Shown here piece by piece: positions 4,018 through 10,050 of a DNA stretch of 10,050 bases. The stretch lies in contig JALXCX010000463.1 of the NCBI GenBank assembly GCA_026990725.1, forward strand, positions 1-10,050. Reading direction: 5' to 3'. Within the stretch, counting starts at the first letter, position 1. Each line of letters starts with the position of its first letter. The notes below the pieces were generated by a model, which worked only from the letters and a program-made list of their open reading frames with translations, was not told the origin of the DNA and searched no databases. The stretch is from Desulfobulbaceae bacterium. Its GTDB lineage: Bacteria > Desulfobacterota > Desulfobulbia > Desulfobulbales > Desulfobulbaceae. The translations under genes and the position numbers were made by a program.

Positions 4018-5256
4018 ATGTCGCTCATTGTGTGTAAATTTGGTGGCACCTCGGTTGGCTCCACTGAAAAAATCAAAAATGTGGCCAAACGAATCCTGAA
4101 ATATCGGGACCAGGGCCATCAGGTAGTCGTTGTTTTGTCTGCAATGTCGGGTCAAACAGACAAGCTTCTGGGCATGGCTGCGGATATTCAGGAGATACCT
4201 GATCTTCGTGAAATGGATATGCTGCTCTCTACTGGAGAGCAGGTAACGATCTCCTTGTTTTCCATGGCTGTAAAAGCTGCCGGCAGCGATGCTGTATCGC
4301 TCCTTGGCGACCAGGTTTGTATTCAGACAGATGCCATGCATACCAGGGCTAGAATAAAAAAAATAGATACAGAGTTAATAAAACAGCATCTTTCGGCAGG
4401 AAAGGTCGTGACCATTGCCGGCTTCCAGGGAGTCACACAAGATGGTGATATTACCACTCTTGGCCGTGGCGGCTCTGATACCACAGCTGTCGCCCTTGCC
4501 GCGGCATTAAAAGCTGATTCCTGCGAAATTTTTACAGATGTTGAAGGTGTCTATACAACAGACCCGAATATATGTACAAAAGCTCGTAAAATTAATATGA
4601 TAACCTATGACGAGATGCTGGAGCTTGCTAGTCTTGGAGCAAAAGTCCTTGAGATTCGCTCTGTCGGGCTTGCTAAGCGCTACCGTGTTCCACTGCATGT
4701 TCGTTCAACATTTACAGAAAACGAGGGTACTTGGGTCGTAGAGGAGGATAAAATTATGGAATCCATGCTGGTTTCCGGTATTACCTATAATAAAAATGAA
4801 GCGCGTATCACTATTAATAAAGTTCCGGACCAGCCAGGAATTGCCTCAAAGATTTTTCTGCCCATATCAGATGCTGGTATTCTTGTTGATATGATTATCC
4901 AGAATACCCGCGAGGGACATATGACAGACATGACTTTCACGGTTATGCGCAATGATTATGCCCGGACAATGGAGTTGCTGAAAAAAGTAGCAGCGGATAT
5001 TGGTGCGGAATCTGTTACCGGCGATGAATCCATTGTCAAGATTTCCATAGTAGGCGTTGGTATGCGTAATCATTCAGGTATTGCTTCAACAATGTTTCAG
5101 ATCATGTCGAATGAAGGCATAAATTTGATGATGATCTCAACTTCTGAGATCAAGGTTTCCTGTATTATCGAAGAAAAATATACAGAACTTGCCGTGCGTG
5201 CGCTGCATTCGGCGTTTGCCCTGGACAAGGACAATGTCCCGAAAAAGGAAGAGTAG
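4018..5256 (+). CDS. lysC: Aspartate kinase
   Basis: LysC phosphorylates aspartate, the committed first step to lysine, diaminopimelate, methionine and threonine. The protein has 412 residues, the length of the monofunctional lysine/threonine-regulated type. The kinase domain (1 to about 240) shows KFGGTSVGS (7-15), the STGEQ segment (71-75) and the TLGRGGSDTTAVALA nucleotide site (147-161). Two ACT domains follow (about 262-335 and 343-405), ending in the inhibitor-binding-type HSGIASTMF and INLMMISTSEIKV. I chose the ATG at 4018 because family members start at M(S/A)LIVxKFGG; a GTG at 4006 would add four residues. Neither start has a good Shine-Dalgarno sequence (only GTGGT at 4006-4010), and the repeat element ends 20 bp upstream. 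It heads the cimA cluster. An internal start within it probably gives a second product. Confidence 0.96.
   Translation: MSLIVCKFGGTSVGSTEKIKNVAKRILKYRDQGHQVVVVLSAMSGQTDKLLGMAADIQEIPDLREMDMLLSTGEQVTISLFSMAVKAAGSDAVSLLGDQVCIQTDAMHTRARIKKIDTELIKQHLSAGKVVTIAGFQGVTQDGDITTLGRGGSDTTAVALAAALKADSCEIFTDVEGVYTTDPNICTKARKINMITYDEMLELASLGAKVLEIRSVGLAKRYRVPLHVRSTFTENEGTWVVEEDKIMESMLVSGITYNKNEARITINKVPDQPGIASKIFLPISDAGILVDMIIQNTREGHMTDMTFTVMRNDYARTMELLKKVAADIGAESVTGDESIVKISIVGVGMRNHSGIASTMFQIMSNEGINLMMISTSEIKVSCIIEEKYTELAVRALHSAFALDKDNVPKKEE
4741..4747 (+). promoter_or_regulatory. Internal Shine-Dalgarno sequence inside lysC
   Basis: GAGGAGG lies 8 bases before the in-frame ATG at 4756. It is much closer to the anti-Shine-Dalgarno consensus than anything before the full-length start. 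It encodes Glu-Glu at a kinase/ACT linker, where a run of purines is affordable. Confidence 0.6.
4756..5256 (+). CDS. Predicted aspartate kinase beta subunit from internal start
   Basis: Translation from the ATG at codon 247 of lysC would give a 166-residue protein holding both ACT domains and no kinase domain. Aspartate kinases of Bacillus subtilis (AK II) and Corynebacterium glutamicum are known to be alpha2beta2, with the beta chain made from an in-frame internal start at about this place. Here the GAGGAGG ribosome-binding site is well spaced, and the Met lies in the linker just before the first ACT domain (MESMLVSGITYNKNEARITI). The beta chain would bind the feedback effectors together with the alpha chain. 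It is nested in the same frame and shares the lysC stop. Expression is inferred from sequence alone. Confidence 0.5.
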   Translation: MESMLVSGITYNKNEARITINKVPDQPGIASKIFLPISDAGILVDMIIQNTREGHMTDMTFTVMRNDYARTMELLKKVAADIGAESVTGDESIVKISIVGVGMRNHSGIASTMFQIMSNEGINLMMISTSEIKVSCIIEEKYTELAVRALHSAFALDKDNVPKKEE

Positions 5257-5261
5257 CCATT

Positions 5262-6857
5262 ATGACCCAGACAATAGAGTTTTACGATACCACATTGCGA
5301 GATGGTACCCAGGCTGAAAATTTTGATCTCTCCGTCGGGGACAAGGTACGTATTACCAGGGAGCTGGATAAATTCGGCATTGATTATATCGAAGGAGGAT
5401 GGCCGGGTTCCAATCCAAAAGCTGTTGAATATTTTGAAAAAATGAAAAATGTTGAGTTAAAGCATGCAAAACTTGCAGCCTTTGGCTCAACACGGCATTT
5501 CAGCAATCCTCCTGAAAAAGACAACAACCTCCAGGCATTACTGGCCGCTCAAACTCCAGCTGTTACAATTTTTGGCAAGAGTTGGGATATTCATGTGCGT
5601 GATGCGCTTCGTATTAAACTCGAAGATAACCTGCAGATCATAGAAGATTCTCTGGCCTACCTCCGTCCTCATGTTCGGCATCTTATTTATGATGCCGAAC
5701 ATTTTTTTGACGGTTTTAAAAAAAACAGGGAGTACTGTTTAGCCACCCTTGGACAGGCAATAAAGGGAGGTGCAGAGACTTTAGCACTTTGCGATACAAA
5801 CGGGGGCACCTTGCCCCATGAAATAATCCCGATTTTTGAGAGGGTTCAGCAGTTTATAAAAGAGCAGGGCAGTGATGTTGCTCTTGGTATTCATCCTCAC
5901 AATGATTCCGAAACTGCTGTAGGCAATGCGCTTATCGCCATCTCCTCCGGGGCAACACAGGTCCAGGGAACAATCAATGGCTATGGCGAGCGTTGTGGTA
6001 ATGGAAACCTGACCTCGATAATTCCTTCAGTTATTTTTAAAATGGGCTTACAGGCAGAAGTTGGCAATAATATGGACAAGCTCTATTCAACCTCACGACT
6101 TGTCAATGAGCTGGCAAATCTTCCTCACAATCGTTATCAGCCTTATGTTGGTGAATCAGCGTTTGCTCATAAAGGCGGGGTGCATGTCAATGCCGTCAAA
6201 CGCAACCCCTTAACCTATGAACATATTGCCCCGGAAAAAGTCGGCAATATTCGTCGTATTCTTATTTCTGAACAGTCCGGGAAATCTAATGTACTTCATA
6301 AAGCAGAAAAATATGGGATTAAACTGGATGCCAACGATCCGGCAATGTCTCGTATTATAAAAGAACTCAAGGCTCTGGAAAACAAAGGATTCCAATATGA
6401 AGGTGCGGAGGCAAGTTTTGAGCTTCTCATGCGAAAAGCCATGGGCAATCAGCCTGAGTTTTTTGTTTTAGAAGGGTTTCGGGTCATGAACAACAAACAT
6501 CGGATGGACAGTCCGCCTTTTACCGAAGCAACTATCCGCCTGTCTGTTGATGGCAATGAAGAGCATACAGCATCAATGGGTGAGGGCCCGGTCAATGCTC
6601 TTGATAAGGCCATGAGAAAGGCCCTGCTCAGGTTTTATCCCCGTCTTGAGGAGATGGAGCTCATTGATTACAAGGTTCGCGTTCTCTCGGGTCAACATGG
6701 GACCAGTGCCAAGGTTCGGGTACTGGTTGAAAGCCGTGACAAGACAGCCCATTGGGGCACGGTTGGCGTGTCCATTAATATTATCGAGGCCAGCTGGCAG
6801 GCACTGGTTGATGCAATAAACTATAAACTGATGAAAGACGAACAGGAATCGTCTTAA
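5262..6857 (+). CDS. cimA: (R)-citramalate synthase, long TIGR00977 type
   Basis: CimA condenses acetyl-CoA and pyruvate to (R)-citramalate, starting a threonine-independent route to 2-oxobutyrate and isoleucine. The 531-residue protein has the HMGL-like TIM barrel first: FYDTTLRDGTQ (7-17, catalytic R13 and metal-ligand D14), the HPHND motif (211-215, H211 and H213 metal ligands) and GTINGYGERCGNGNL (236-250). A linker follows (about 290-390), then a LeuA-type regulatory/dimerisation domain (about 400-525), where isoleucine would inhibit. This family is close to 2-isopropylmalate synthase, but the FDLSVGDKVRIT and IEGGWPGSNPK segments and the length fit the citramalate group experimentally supported in Geobacter. 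It starts 5 bp after lysC, with GGAAGAG as ribosome-binding site, so the two are almost certainly co-transcribed. Confidence 0.92.
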   Translation: MTQTIEFYDTTLRDGTQAENFDLSVGDKVRITRELDKFGIDYIEGGWPGSNPKAVEYFEKMKNVELKHAKLAAFGSTRHFSNPPEKDNNLQALLAAQTPAVTIFGKSWDIHVRDALRIKLEDNLQIIEDSLAYLRPHVRHLIYDAEHFFDGFKKNREYCLATLGQAIKGGAETLALCDTNGGTLPHEIIPIFERVQQFIKEQGSDVALGIHPHNDSETAVGNALIAISSGATQVQGTINGYGERCGNGNLTSIIPSVIFKMGLQAEVGNNMDKLYSTSRLVNELANLPHNRYQPYVGESAFAHKGGVHVNAVKRNPLTYEHIAPEKVGNIRRILISEQSGKSNVLHKAEKYGIKLDANDPAMSRIIKELKALENKGFQYEGAEASFELLMRKAMGNQPEFFVLEGFRVMNNKHRMDSPPFTEATIRLSVDGNEEHTASMGEGPVNALDKAMRKALLRFYPRLEEMELIDYKVRVLSGQHGTSAKVRVLVESRDKTAHWGTVGVSINIIEASWQALVDAINYKLMKDEQESS

Positions 6858-6885
6858 GTCTTCTTCTTTTATTCAAGTGCCCAAC

Positions 6886-7341
6886 ATGGCTGATCCATAC
6901 AAGGACAAGCGCCTGCTTGTCCTTGTTGTGTTAGGGTGTTGCATTTACATCTTTATTTCTTTTCCTCAAAATTTTCATCAACCCGGAAGAAAACTTGAGT
7001 TTGGGATCTCCCTGACTGACAAAACACTGAGAGTTCTCAAAAGTAAAAACGATCCTCATTTCCGATCCTTAAATATACAAGATCAAAAAACGGCTCAGCC
7101 GTCAAATTGCGGTGAGGTTCCTGCTCAGTTTGTTTCTTTTCTTAACCTGCCCATGCCTATTAACAAAGCCAACGCTCAAGATCTTACAAGACTCCCGGGC
7201 ATTGGCCCTAAAACCGCAGAAAAAATAATTGCTTTAAGATCAAGACTCGGCAGGATTTCAAACAGTCAGACTCTAATGCAAATCAAGGGAGTTGGCCCAA
7301 AACTGGTGCACAAACTTGACTCCTTGCTTTGTTTTGACTGA
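6886..7341 (+). CDS. ComEA-like membrane-anchored helix-hairpin-helix protein
   Basis: The protein (151 aa) has a short basic N-terminus (DPYKDKR), one membrane segment (about residues 10-26, LLVLVVLGCCIYIFISF) and a spacer of about 65 residues. A C-terminal pair of helix-hairpin-helix motifs follows: INKANAQDLTRLPGIGPKTAEKI and TLMQIKGVGPKLVHKLDSLL. ComEA-type domains bind double-stranded DNA non-specifically, and with this topology the domain would face the periplasm. In competent bacteria this helps to pull DNA through the outer membrane, but many non-competent species carry similar proteins, so the role here is open. I chose the ATG at 6886; a GTG at 6877 would add three residues. Neither has a clear Shine-Dalgarno sequence. 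It lies 28 bp after cimA and 21 bp before miaA, so it is probably translated from the same transcript. Confidence 0.85.
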   Translation: MADPYKDKRLLVLVVLGCCIYIFISFPQNFHQPGRKLEFGISLTDKTLRVLKSKNDPHFRSLNIQDQKTAQPSNCGEVPAQFVSFLNLPMPINKANAQDLTRLPGIGPKTAEKIIALRSRLGRISNSQTLMQIKGVGPKLVHKLDSLLCFD

Positions 7342-7362
7342 TAAAAAGAAGTCGCCATTTAC

Positions 7363-8313
7363 ATGTCCATGAAAGAAGGAAAAACAAAAATAGACTGCCC
7401 GATTATTGTCCTTGTCGGCCCGACAGCCATTGGCAAAACAGCCTTGTCTTTCAAACTTGTCGACAGGTTTGACTGTGAAATTGTCAGTATGGATTCCATG
7501 CAGGTTTACAAATACATGGATATAGGGACAGCAAAGCCAAGTCTGGAAGAGCAGACTCTTGTACCTCATCACTTAATCGATATAATAGAGCCTGATAATC
7601 AATACGATGCCGCTCGTTTTGTAAGTGATGCTCTTAAGGCGATCAACGACATATCCAGCCGAAATCATGTAGTCCTTTTAACAGGCGGTACCGGGCTTTA
7701 TCTTAAAGCACTTGTTGACGGACTATTCAACACTTTACCTGCTGACATGAACATTCGAAGTCAGCTTACTGAATTACTGGAAGAAAAAGGCAGTGCCTAT
7801 TTACATAGAAAGCTCAGTACAATAGATCCTGATTCAGGAAAAAAAATTCATAAAAATGATACTCAGCGTGTAATTCGCGGCTTAGAAATCTTCATGAAAA
7901 GCGGTAAAACTTGGACTCGGCACCTGGAAGAACAGCAAAATCAGGGGCAGGGGATAGAGTTTACTAAAATGTATCAGATAGGGCTCACCTGCGAAAGAAA
8001 GGAGCTGTATAAAAGGATTAAAGAGCGAACCAAAATAATGTTGAAACAGGGTTTGATAGATGAAGTTAGCAACCTGTTGCATATGGGATATTCACAAGAC
8101 ATACCCTCTATGCAGTCGATTGGCTATCGACATGTAAACAATTTTCTTTCTGGAACATGGGATCGTGAGGAAATGTTTGAGATGCTGGTTCGGGATACCC
8201 GAAGGTATGCCAAGAGACAGATGACCTGGTTTAGTAAGAATAGTTCTTTACACTGGTTTGAAAGAGATGCGGATGATGAGATCATTCAATCAATAACCTG
8301 TTCTATACAGTAA
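7363..8313 (+). CDS. miaA: tRNA dimethylallyltransferase
   Basis: MiaA transfers a dimethylallyl group from dimethylallyl diphosphate to N6 of A37 in tRNAs that read UNN codons. MiaB then usually methylthiolates the product. The 316-residue length equals that of the E. coli enzyme. Signatures are the P-loop GPTAIGKT (19-26), DSMQVYKYMDIGTAKP (44-59) with the catalytic-site Asp, LTGGTGLYLKAL (106-117), and the C-terminal SIGYRH (252-257) and RRYAKRQMTWF (280-290). The ATG at 7363 has only a weak AAGAAG upstream (about 11 bases); an ATG at 7369 is an equally short alternative. The gene sits between the comEA-like gene and recJ in the same direction with small gaps. No Hfq gene follows, unlike in enterobacteria. 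Confidence 0.96.
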   Translation: MSMKEGKTKIDCPIIVLVGPTAIGKTALSFKLVDRFDCEIVSMDSMQVYKYMDIGTAKPSLEEQTLVPHHLIDIIEPDNQYDAARFVSDALKAINDISSRNHVVLLTGGTGLYLKALVDGLFNTLPADMNIRSQLTELLEEKGSAYLHRKLSTIDPDSGKKIHKNDTQRVIRGLEIFMKSGKTWTRHLEEQQNQGQGIEFTKMYQIGLTCERKELYKRIKERTKIMLKQGLIDEVSNLLHMGYSQDIPSMQSIGYRHVNNFLSGTWDREEMFEMLVRDTRRYAKRQMTWFSKNSSLHWFERDADDEIIQSITCSIQ

Positions 8314-8339
8314 CGCAGACATTACTGCTTTTTTAAGAA

Positions 8340-10050
8340 ATGAAAGGATACACAATACGTCCAACCGCTGCGGTTGAGGATAGACTAAAAGAGGAAGCAC
8401 TGACCAACAAACTACAGTTGCATCCTTTGGTATCCAAACTCCTTGTCCAGCGTGGAATTTCCTCTGTGGCCATGGCACAGACATTTCTTTGGCCACGCTT
8501 GGGGGAAATGCCGTCACCTTTTGCAATGAAAGGTATGCAGGAAGGTGTTGCATTAGTAATGGATGCATTAGAAAAGAAAATGCCCATTGTCATCCATGGT
8601 GATTACGACGTCGATGGAATTACAGGGACAGTCATTATATATGAATTTTTAGAATTGCTTGATGTGGAAGTTTCGTACTACCTGCCAAACAGAATGGAAG
8701 AGGGGTATGGCCTTAGTAAACAATCGCTGGAAAAAACTGCTGGCCAAGTAAAGATGCCTGCAGTGCTCATAACAGTTGACAATGGAATTAGCGCTGTTGA
8801 AGAAATACAGCATGCCAGCAAGTTAGGATATAAAGTTATAGTAACAGATCATCACCAGGTGGGTAAAATTTTACCCAATGCAAAGGCAATAATTAATCCG
8901 GCACAAGCAGATTGTACATTTAACAGCATGAATATATCAGGAGCTGGAGTTGCCTTTTTCTTTATAATGGCTCTCAGGCGCAAGCTGGTTGAAGAGAGAA
9001 TATGGCAGAAGGAAAATATGCCAAATCTCAAGCATTTCCTTGATCTTGTAGCCCTTGGAACCGTTGCTGATGTGATGGAGCTGAGAGGGGTAAACAGGAT
9101 GCTTGTCAGAGCAGGGCTGGAGGTTATCACGTCTAAAAAGCGAAAAGGGATTGAAGCGCTTTGCGTGGCCAGCCGTTTAACAGAAGGGCCGGTCCGCTCA
9201 GAAGACATTTCTTTTAGAATGGCTCCACGTTTAAACGCTGCTGGAAGGCTTGGCACTCCAGCGCTTGCAGCACAACTACTGCTTGCCAAAGATAGCATAC
9301 ATGCAACGCAACTTGCTGAAAAGCTTGAGCAGGTTAACCTGAAAAGAAGGGAATTTGAAAATAACGCCCTGGTTGAGGCACTCAGACAAGCGCAAGAACA
9401 GGTAGAAAACGGAAAGATGGGATTGGTGATCTATAACAAAGAGTGGCACCCTGGAGTTATTGGAATTATTGCCTCCAGAGTTGTAGATAAATTTAATCTA
9501 CCTGTAGTGGTTATGATTGACGATACGACATCATCAGAGAGTAACATCAAAGGATCAGGTAGATCTGTTAATAATCTAAACTTATTTCAAGCGCTAAGCA
9601 GCTGCCAGAATTTGTTGAAAAAATTTGGGGGCCATGCAATGGCAGCAGGTTTGGTGCTGGGCAACGAGAAATTTGATGAGTTTTGTCTGGCTTTTAACAA
9701 ATATGTGACAAAATATATCAAAATAGATGATTCAAAAAGAATCATTGTAGACTTGGCACTTGCCAGCCTTGACGAAGTCATAGACATTGGAGACAGTTTG
9801 CAATTAATGGAGCCTTTTGGTCAGGGTAATGAAGAACCAATATTTTTACTTAAAAATGCAAAACTTGGTAACGTGAAAAAACTTAGAGACCATTTGAAAT
9901 TTACTTTACAGGTGCAGGGGAGAAAGATTAACGGAATCGGGTTTTACATGGCTTCATCATTTGAAAAGGCCTTGAGCCCAGTTGATCTCTGTTTCAAAAT
10001 TAAGCAAAATATATATCGCGGAGTGAAGAGAGTAGAAGTTCACGCAGTAG
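8340..10050 (+). CDS. recJ: Single-stranded-DNA-specific exonuclease RecJ (3' end beyond window)
   Basis: RecJ degrades single-stranded DNA 5' to 3' in recombination and mismatch or base-excision repair. The frame is open from the ATG at 8340 to the last base (570 complete codons), so nearly the whole usual length of about 560-600 residues is present. The DHH phosphoesterase core shows DYDVDG (88-93), VDNG (D147), DHH (170-172) and GTVADV (D244), which together hold the two metal ions. After RLNAAGRL come WHPGVIGIIASR, GSGRS (405-409) and FGGHAMAAG (429-437) of the DHHA1 domain, and EPFGQGNEEP before the C-terminal OB domain. No catalytic residue is missing. The start follows miaA by 26 bp with no clear Shine-Dalgarno sequence, but the N-terminus fits the family. 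Confidence 0.95.
   Translation, partial: MKGYTIRPTAAVEDRLKEEALTNKLQLHPLVSKLLVQRGISSVAMAQTFLWPRLGEMPSPFAMKGMQEGVALVMDALEKKMPIVIHGDYDVDGITGTVIIYEFLELLDVEVSYYLPNRMEEGYGLSKQSLEKTAGQVKMPAVLITVDNGISAVEEIQHASKLGYKVIVTDHHQVGKILPNAKAIINPAQADCTFNSMNISGAGVAFFFIMALRRKLVEERIWQKENMPNLKHFLDLVALGTVADVMELRGVNRMLVRAGLEVITSKKRKGIEALCVASRLTEGPVRSEDISFRMAPRLNAAGRLGTPALAAQLLLAKDSIHATQLAEKLEQVNLKRREFENNALVEALRQAQEQVENGKMGLVIYNKEWHPGVIGIIASRVVDKFNLPVVVMIDDTTSSESNIKGSGRSVNNLNLFQALSSCQNLLKKFGGHAMAAGLVLGNEKFDEFCLAFNKYVTKYIKIDDSKRIIVDLALASLDEVIDIGDSLQLMEPFGQGNEEPIFLLKNAKLGNVKKLRDHLKFTLQVQGRKINGIGFYMASSFEKALSPVDLCFKIKQNIYRGVKRVEVHAV

Noticed and set aside
3997..4341. A 114-codon minus-strand open frame at the start of lysC
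   Set aside because: It is antisense to the conserved aspartate kinase N-terminus and shows no domain signs or ribosome-binding site.
8852..9298. A 148-codon minus-strand open frame
   Set aside because: It is entirely inside recJ on the opposite strand. The recJ frame is unbroken with all catalytic motifs, so this is a shadow frame rich in Ser and Ala.

Overview
The window looks like an ordinary chromosomal segment from a mesophilic Deltaproteobacterium (Desulfobacterota). The evidence is indirect: an AF1514-type small protein beside a GC[SP]HNxCTFC-type radical SAM gene, and aspartate kinase followed directly by a long citramalate synthase, an order I recall from Geobacter and its relatives. 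A Desulfobulbales-like sulfate reducer or disproportionator would fit the protein flavour and the mid-40s GC content, but no gene here fixes the genus.

Layout: (i) 1-370, minus strand: the start of a small lipoprotein gene that runs off the left edge. (ii) 371-816: an intergenic region with a good sigma70-type promoter (486-513, rightward) and a short palindromic mobile element (622-791). (iii) 817-1077, plus: a small AF1514-like protein, convergent with the next block. (iv) 3684-1104, minus: trmL (tRNA wobble 2'-O-methyltransferase), serC (phosphoserine aminotransferase), a hairpin, and a radical SAM gene with a TTG start. (v) 3685-4017: a divergent intergenic region that holds a second, inverted copy of the palindromic element (3845-3997). 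(vi) 4018-10050, plus: a tightly packed run of lysC, cimA, a comEA-like gene, miaA and recJ. recJ is still open at the right edge.

The biosynthetic genes fit together. lysC feeds the aspartate family (lysine, methionine, threonine), cimA opens a threonine-independent route to isoleucine, and serC makes serine. The rest are tRNA modification (trmL, miaA) and DNA processing (recJ, comEA-like) genes.

Two things stand out. First, the two inverted repeat copies are non-coding miniature transposable elements: both have 12-bp GTAACTNTTCAG ends and both are flanked by 8-bp direct repeats (one exact, one 7/8). They also share a conserved internal hairpin with a covarying base pair. One sits in the probable 5' leader of the AF1514-like gene; the other lies 20 bp from the lysC start codon. 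Second, lysC carries a strong Shine-Dalgarno sequence and an in-frame ATG at codon 247, as expected for a separately translated regulatory (beta) subunit, while its full-length start has almost no Shine-Dalgarno sequence. I found no defence system, CRISPR array, RNA gene or evident new multi-gene system.
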